NCBI GenBank assembly: GCA_905216045.1
Contig: CAJMSL010000063.1
Location: forward strand, 1-10,394
Origin: an uncultured bacterium
Lineage (GTDB): Bacteria > Actinomycetota > Coriobacteriia > Coriobacteriales > Coriobacteriaceae
Length of the DNA stretch: 10,394 nt
Direction of reading: 5' to 3'
Of this stretch, positions 6,228 to 10,394 are shown piece by piece. The notes beneath the pieces were generated by a model that worked only from the letters and a program-made list of their open reading frames with translations, searched no databases and had not been told where the DNA came from. A program made the position numbers and the translations under genes. The stretch's first letter is position 1. The number at the start of each line of letters is the position of its first letter.

Positions 6228-7193
6228 ATGTGTACGAGTATTCGATTTACCGATAATTCTGGCCACATGTATCTGGGCCGCAATCTCGACTGGAGCTTTG
6301 ACTACGGCCAACAGGTTCGCGTGATGCCGCACGGGTTTCACATTCCGTATTCGTTTATCGACGACGCGACAGCGGCGCACGCGGTGATCGGTATGTGCAT
6401 CGATTACAGGAACTACCCTATGTTCTTCGATTGCGGCAACGATGCGGGCCTCGCCGTGGCGGGTCTCAATTTCCCGGGTTATGCCGAGTATGCCGAGGAC
6501 CCTGTCGACGGCAAGACCAATATCGCGGCCTATGAGTTCCCCCTGTGGGTGGCAGCGACGTTCTCGACGGTCGATGAGGTCGAGGCCGCGCTGCGCGACA
6601 CGGTGATTGTCGCCAAATCTGCCGGAGAGGGGCTGGGCGTGTCGCTGCTCCATTGGATTATCGGCGACAGCCAGCGCAGCATCGTGGTCGAGATGATGGC
6701 TGACGGCCTGCATGTATACGACGATCCGGTCGACACCCTTGCCAACCAGCCGACCTTCCCGTGGCACATGGAAAACCTGCGCACCTATATCACCGCCACA
6801 AGCGATTTTCCGCAGACGGCGACATGGCGCGGCGCCGAGCTCAAGCCCTATGGAGCCGGTGCCGGCATGCGCGGCATTCCGGGCGATTGCTATTCGCCGA
6901 GCCGTTTTGTAAAGGCGGCGTACCTCAATGCCAATTACCCGCAAAAGGAGAGCGAGGCCGAAAACGTCGTTCGCATGTTCCGCTCGCTCGAGGGCGTGGT
7001 GATGATCGAGGGAGCGTCCAGGATGGGCGATGGCAAGTTCGAGAAGACTATCTACACCGGATGCTTTAGCGCGCGCACGGGCAATTATTACTACGCGATG
7101 TATGGGGATCCGTCGATTCGCTACGTGAGCCTGATGGATGCTGAGGGCGCGAGCCCCGATAGGCTCGTGGTTCCCGAGCCGCGTCGTTCGTAG
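6228..7193 (+). CDS. bsh: Bile salt hydrolase (choloylglycine hydrolase, Ntn family)
   Basis: The 321-residue protein begins MCTSI; removal of Met exposes the nucleophile Cys2, which cleaves the amide joining bile acids to glycine or taurine. All expected catalytic residues are found: C2, R18 and D21 in GRNLDW, N81 in GLNFPGY, N173 in NQPTFPWH and R226 in SPSRF. Asn81, where Gram-positive penicillin V acylases have Tyr, favours bile salts over penicillin V. No signal peptide is present, so it is intracellular. AGGAGG (6218-6223) lies four bases before ATG 6228. It stands alone between a terminator and a hairpin, with no bile transporter beside it. The selectivity loop reads YGAG at 208-211; its G-x-G form, where other enzymes have S-R-x, has been linked to taurine preference in lactobacilli, but carrying this over is an inference. 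Confidence 0.93.
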   Translation: MCTSIRFTDNSGHMYLGRNLDWSFDYGQQVRVMPHGFHIPYSFIDDATAAHAVIGMCIDYRNYPMFFDCGNDAGLAVAGLNFPGYAEYAEDPVDGKTNIAAYEFPLWVAATFSTVDEVEAALRDTVIVAKSAGEGLGVSLLHWIIGDSQRSIVVEMMADGLHVYDDPVDTLANQPTFPWHMENLRTYITATSDFPQTATWRGAELKPYGAGAGMRGIPGDCYSPSRFVKAAYLNANYPQKESEAENVVRMFRSLEGVVMIEGASRMGDGKFEKTIYTGCFSARTGNYYYAMYGDPSIRYVSLMDAEGASPDRLVVPEPRRS

Positions 7194-7215
7194 CCGTTAG
7201 CTTTACTGCAATGCA

Positions 7216-7246
7216 AAGCGGCCCTGCGCCTCCGCCAGGGCCGCTT
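7216..7246. terminator. Hairpin after the bile salt hydrolase gene, probable terminator
   Basis: AAGCGGCCCTG (7216-7226) pairs perfectly with CAGGGCCGCTT (7236-7246) around a 9-base loop. The stem is strong but no T-tract follows on the plus strand, and only TTTGC on the minus strand. Termination is likely but may be partial. Almost the same stem occurs at 9245-9279. Confidence 0.65.
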
Positions 7247-7537
7247 GGTCGATCAGAAGTTGAAGGCAAACATGATGCCGATGACTTTGTCAAGATATAT
7301 TAAACAAACGGTAGTTTCAATTCATCTTTGGAATAATAGCCGTTCAAAAGCGAATCGATTGGCTCATTTAGATTATATACAATTCCTTTAGTTTTACTTC
7401 CGAGCGGCGCGCCGGGCATCTGGCATCAACGGATTCCCTGTTTAGGCGCTTCGAAGGCACGGACTCCGTTTCGTTAATTTCTGATTAAAAATGCTGAAAA
7501 TCCAGTCAGAAGCGGGCTGGGGAACGGGGCAATAAAA
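7247..7537. other. AT-richer non-coding stretch before the lipoprotein hydrolase
   Basis: No ORF with a ribosome binding site was found. The first half (about 7290-7400) is clearly richer in A and T than its surroundings, suggesting a promoter region or an insertion boundary. A -10-like TATACA (7376-7381) has only a poorly spaced TTGGCT upstream. A GATTAA at about 7482 with TTCGTT upstream is a second weak option. CGGCGCGCCG near 7404-7413 is a short palindrome. No transposase ends or direct repeats were recognised. Confidence 0.4.
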
Positions 7538-9088
7538 ATGGCTTTCGAAATGAGTCGGCGAAGCTTTTTAACGGCCGGTGGGGCCACAATGCTGGCGGGC
7601 ACCGCCTCTATGCTTGTTGGCTGCGCGTCTGGAAGCGAAAGCGGCGCGGGAAGCGCGGCTGCCGGCAAGCATGATGCACTGAAGGTTGATAGCGACGGCA
7701 AATCGGGTGGCACGGATAGCGACGTTAGCGAATTCTACGAGCACGTTATCTCTGTTTCTGCACTTGCGAAAACATATGCAATCGGAGAGAAGATTGTCGG
7801 CGTGGCGATTGAATACGACGTGGATGTCGATGCGTCTTCGGTTGATCCCGGACATGGCGGCATCGGTCATCAGGCTCAGGAAAAGGGGCTGGGATCTTTC
7901 TCGGTTTTGGGACGCTCGATTGTCACTGCATATGTATATTACAAAGCCTAGCTGAGTGTTGAAGGTGGCAAAAGCTAGGGAACGGACGTCATCGTCGTTA
8001 TCGATCCAGCAGATGCGGGCGCACAGACGTTGATGTTTCAGATGACGCGTGGGTGCGTAGGCTCAAACGGTCCCGTATCCCTTGATAGCGGTTCCGTCAA
8101 AATCGCCCAAATAAAGGATCTCAAGGATTCTGCAGGTAAAAAGCTTACAGGCGACGAGACATCCTCCCGATATCTCGTGGCTTCGACTGTTCTCAACTCC
8201 GAGGCAGACAAGTTTGTTGCAGGGACCTACGATGACCCCAAAACTGGATTCCATGCTTCGTTTGCCTTGGCACAGCCTGACGACTACGACAAGGCAAAGA
8301 AATACCCCATCACGCTCTTCCTGCCGGATGCGGGGGTAACCACCTGCGATGTGAGGGTGAATCTTCGTCAAGGTCTGGGAGCCCTTGCCTGGGCTGATGG
8401 GTCACAATTTGTGCTGACGATCGCTGGAACTTGTTGCGATATCGAGACTTGCCTGCATGTAATCGAGGACCTGATCGACCAGGGTTACTCAATCGATCCG
8501 GATCGCATTTACGGGACGGGCGAATCTGCCGGGTGCATGGCCCTCATCGAATATGCCTCCAAGCATCCCGATGACAATTCCTTTGCAGCGCTTATGCTCG
8601 TTGCCGGGCAAGGCAACATGACTCCGATTGCCAAGACGCCCATGGTGATATTCGTTTCTGAAGACGATTCCAATTCCTATGGCGGCATGACGGATCCCGA
8701 GAAGGGTGTCGCGAGTATCGGAATTCCTTATGTTGAGAAGCAGCTGAATTGCGCCTATAACTATGACGGTGAAGGACATACGAGTGGCCTGTGGGTTGAT
8801 TACGACGCAACGGGAGAGAAAAACCCTTCGGGTAACCAGGAAGGAGCCAAGGCGGCTAGCAGCCAGAAGACGCTCGATGAGCTTATGGTCGAGCTCTCGG
8901 ATGTCTGCTCCTCGGCCTGTAAACAAGCGGTGACCGATGGGGCGCATGTCGTTTTCCTTCATGTAGAGAAGGGAACTCTCGATAGCACCGACAAGACGGT
9001 CCAGGGTGGAAACACTCATAACTTTACCTGGCAATACGCTTATGCGATCCCCGAACTCATCGAGTGGGTGAGAGACCAGTCTCTATAG
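7538..9088 (+). pseudogene. Tat-exported lipoprotein alpha/beta hydrolase, interrupted by two in-frame TAG codons
   Basis: Reading one frame from ATG 7538 to TAG 9086-9088 gives a single 516-codon protein, broken only by TAG at 7949-7951 (codon 138) and 7976-7978 (codon 147). The N-terminus has a twin-arginine motif, SRRSFL, a hydrophobic core and a lipobox, LVGC, then a Gly/Ser-rich linker, so the intact protein would be a surface lipoprotein. After about codon 250 comes an esterase/peptidase fold: ITLFLPDAG, the nucleophile elbow GESAG (Ser codon at 8525), an acid in SEDDS (8657-8671) and His in GGNTHNF (CAT 9017-9019). All three catalytic residues are retained. The segments between and after the stops still read as protein (LSVEGGKS, then GTDVIVVID), so no frame is lost. 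Both stops are one C-to-T change from CAG (Gln). No ribosome binding site stands before the TTG/ATG near 8030, so the downstream part is probably not made separately. The natural substrate is unknown. Confidence 0.82.
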
Positions 9089-9105
9089 CCTGCTTCTTTT
9101 TCGAT

Positions 9106-9174
9106 GGCATTTCAATGTGGGCTAGGGTTATATGACCGATTGGGGCCAGGCGGTTGTCTAGCCCCGGAAATGCC
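9106..9174. repeat. Two-part nested palindrome downstream of the hydrolase pseudogene
   Basis: Outer arms GGCATTTC (9106-9113) and GAAATGCC (9167-9174) enclose inner arms GGGCTAG (9119-9125) and CTAGCCC (9158-9164). Fifteen pairs are perfect, with a 32-base inner loop that has a further ACCG/CGGT option. There is no T-tract, so it is not a typical terminator. It may be a structured RNA, a small palindromic repeat or a protein site. Confidence 0.5.
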
Positions 9175-9182
9175 GAATAGCA

Positions 9183-9241
9183 GTCTACGATTACGCCCAG
9201 GTAAAGCCTCAAAGGTGTTTTACCTGGCCAAAAACGTAGAC
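9183..9241. repeat. Second nested palindrome with symmetric 7-base internal loops
   Basis: Outer arms GTCTACG (9183-9189) and CGTAGAC (9235-9241) enclose inner arms CCAGGTAAA (9197-9205) and TTTACCTGG (9219-9227). Seven unpaired bases separate the stems on each side, and the end loop has 13 bases. Such symmetry over 59 bases is unlikely by chance. A dispersed repeat, a binding site or part of an RNA are possible. Confidence 0.5.
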
Positions 9242-9279
9242 AAAAGCGGCCCTGGCAGATCGTGAGGTGCAGGGCCGCT
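9241..9279 (-). terminator. Rho-independent terminator of the kup gene
   Basis: AGCGGCCCTG (9245-9254) pairs perfectly with CAGGGCCGCT (9270-9279) around a 15-base loop. On the minus strand the stem is followed by TTTTGTC, so it fits the end of the minus-strand transporter gene, whose stop is 20 bases upstream. Confidence 0.75.
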
Positions 9280-9299
9280 GTCGTTGATTAATGGCGCCG

Positions 9300-10394
9300 C
9301 TAGAAGTTGGCGTCGTTGAGTTGTTCGTTCTCGAGGCCGTCGAGCTGTTGCTGTTCGGGCGTATCGGCGACACTCTCGAGCAGCTCGGTGGGATCGACGT
9401 TCATGCTCTTGCCGGCCTCGTTGCCGTTGACCAAGTCGTCCGAGAAGATGTCGACTTCCATTTCCTCGGCCTCTTCGATCTGGATCTCGAGCGGCACCTG
9501 GGTGCGCACGAGTTTGACGGCCGGGCGCATGCGGGCAAAGAGCGGTACGTACTCGATGATGATGGCCGAGTTCTCGAGACCATACCAACGTGCCGGGCTT
9601 CCGCAGGCGCGGCGGACGGCGTACTTGATGGCCATGACGCGATGGTCGTTGCGGTTGATGTCCGTTTCGGGGGCAAGCATCTTGCGCAGCATGCAAAAAC
9701 GGAAGTCGCCCACGTTGCCGCGCGTCTCGTAGATGGAGTAGGTGTGGTGCTGCGGCGGCAACTCACCCGAGGCCATCAGGTCGCCACCGATCTGGCGCAG
9801 GTAGGCGTTGATGCGCTGATTGACCTTAAAGCCCAGGTCCAAGCGCACGCGGAACAGGAAGTCTGTGCCAAAGGTCTCAACGGAATACTCGTGCGTATAG
9901 GGCTCGTCGGTAACGTGTACGTTGATGAACCAATATGCCTTGGCGCGCTTGGGGTGCTTGTCCAGGATGGAATAGAGCACGTCGCGGTCGAGCGTGAGCG
10001 GGTCGGGGCTGTTGGTGAGGAACACCAGATTGTCGGCGAGCACGGGGTAGGTCTCGTCATTGCGCAGGCGGTTGAGCTGGTCGATGTACTTGGAGACGGG
10101 CAGCAAAATCGTCTGCGTGCGCTCGATGGCGGTGCCGCGGCGCCACACGTACATAAGGCCAAACAGCAGTGCGGCCAGGAAGATCATGACGTAGCCGCCG
10201 TCAAAGAACATGGTGAGGCACGAGGCGAAGAAGCACAGCTCAATGGCACCAAAGAGCAGGGCGAAGACGCAGGCACCCAGCCTGTGCTTGAGGATGCCGT
10301 CGATCTAGCTCGTCAAAAGCGTCGAGCACAAGAGCATGGTAACGGTAATGGCGACGCAGTAGTCGCTCTCAAAGCGCTCGGAGATTTGGGCACG
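9300..10394 (-). pseudogene. kup: KUP-family potassium transporter, 3' part, with an in-frame TAG
   Basis: The minus-strand frame enters at 10394 and reads to TAG 9302-9300, about 364 codons, with one internal TAG at 10307-10305. Upstream of that stop, SDYCVAITVTMLL matches the conserved YGIAVTGTM segment of Kup. Downstream are two membrane segments ending in GLMYVWRRG, then the cytoplasmic C-terminal domain: LTNSPDPLTLDRDVLYSI, NVHVTDEPYTHEY and an end around TQVPLEIQI that aligns with the E. coli C-terminus. About 65 further acidic residues follow. Intact Kup imports potassium with protons. The break lies in a membrane helix, so a truncated product should not work. An ATG at 10211 permits a separate ORF, but it would lack the transport core. 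The 5' part is outside the window. Confidence 0.85.

Noticed and set aside
6216..6944. Minus-strand 242-codon ORF opposite the bile salt hydrolase
   Set aside because: It is a shadow frame; the plus-strand protein has a complete catalytic set.
7949..7978. Pyrrolysine or general amber recoding as the established explanation
   Set aside because: TAG ends several intact genes here at the right protein length, and no pyl genes or suppressor tRNA are in the window. Kept only as a testable hypothesis.
8030..9088. Independent gene starting at 8030
   Set aside because: There is no ribosome binding site or promoter, and the frame and fold continue directly from the upstream lipoprotein segment.
9106..9241. 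tRNA gene or CRISPR array
   Set aside because: The palindromes lack a CCA-type acceptor, a T-loop consensus and any direct-repeat/spacer periodicity.

Overview
The window looks like chromosomal DNA of a gut actinobacterium of the Collinsella type (Coriobacteriia). The grounds are a high-GC codon style with mixed third positions, a Gram-positive-type bile salt hydrolase, a KUP potassium transporter and a Tat-type lipoprotein hydrolase. The genus is an inference. The first ~660 bases differ: they encode part of PheT with almost exclusively C-ending codons and run in frame into the tail of an unrelated HAD phosphatase. The contig is therefore probably chimeric at its left end (misjoin or recombination), and the real neighbour of the rest is likely the HAD gene.

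Layout, left to right. 1-936 is the PheT/HAD chimera. 947-1843 is a LysR-type regulator that follows it by 10 bases. 1999-3132 is a core-type cobalamin-independent methionine synthase (YxjG/MetE-C family). Between regulator and enzyme lies a perfect inverted repeat TGATATAG-N7-CTATATCA. It contains the TATAG-N7-CTATA arms of the MET-box known for MtaR/MetR regulators of lactic acid bacteria, so these two genes probably form a methionine regulatory unit. A 17-codon ORF with a good ribosome binding site and a very strong bidirectional terminator follow. On the minus strand come an alpha/beta-hydrolase esterase (4083-3370) and, upstream of it, an AzgA/PbuG-type purine permease (5483-4173) with its own terminator.

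Divergent from the permease is a short peptide-deformylase-like gene (5677-6096) whose catalytic HExxH reads HMIDH, so the general base is lost. Its terminator is followed by a complete bile salt hydrolase (6228-7193) with all expected catalytic residues. An AT-richer gap leads into a Tat/lipobox secreted alpha/beta hydrolase (7538-9088) broken by two in-frame amber codons 24 bases apart, with coding sense preserved between and after them. Two nested palindromes and a terminator fill the next gap. The right end holds the 3' part of a minus-strand kup gene (10394-9300), also broken by one in-frame amber codon.

Three in-frame TAG codons in two reading frames that are otherwise intact are the most unusual pattern here. 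Decay or sequence error is the simplest reading, because TAG also serves as the normal stop of at least three genes in this window.
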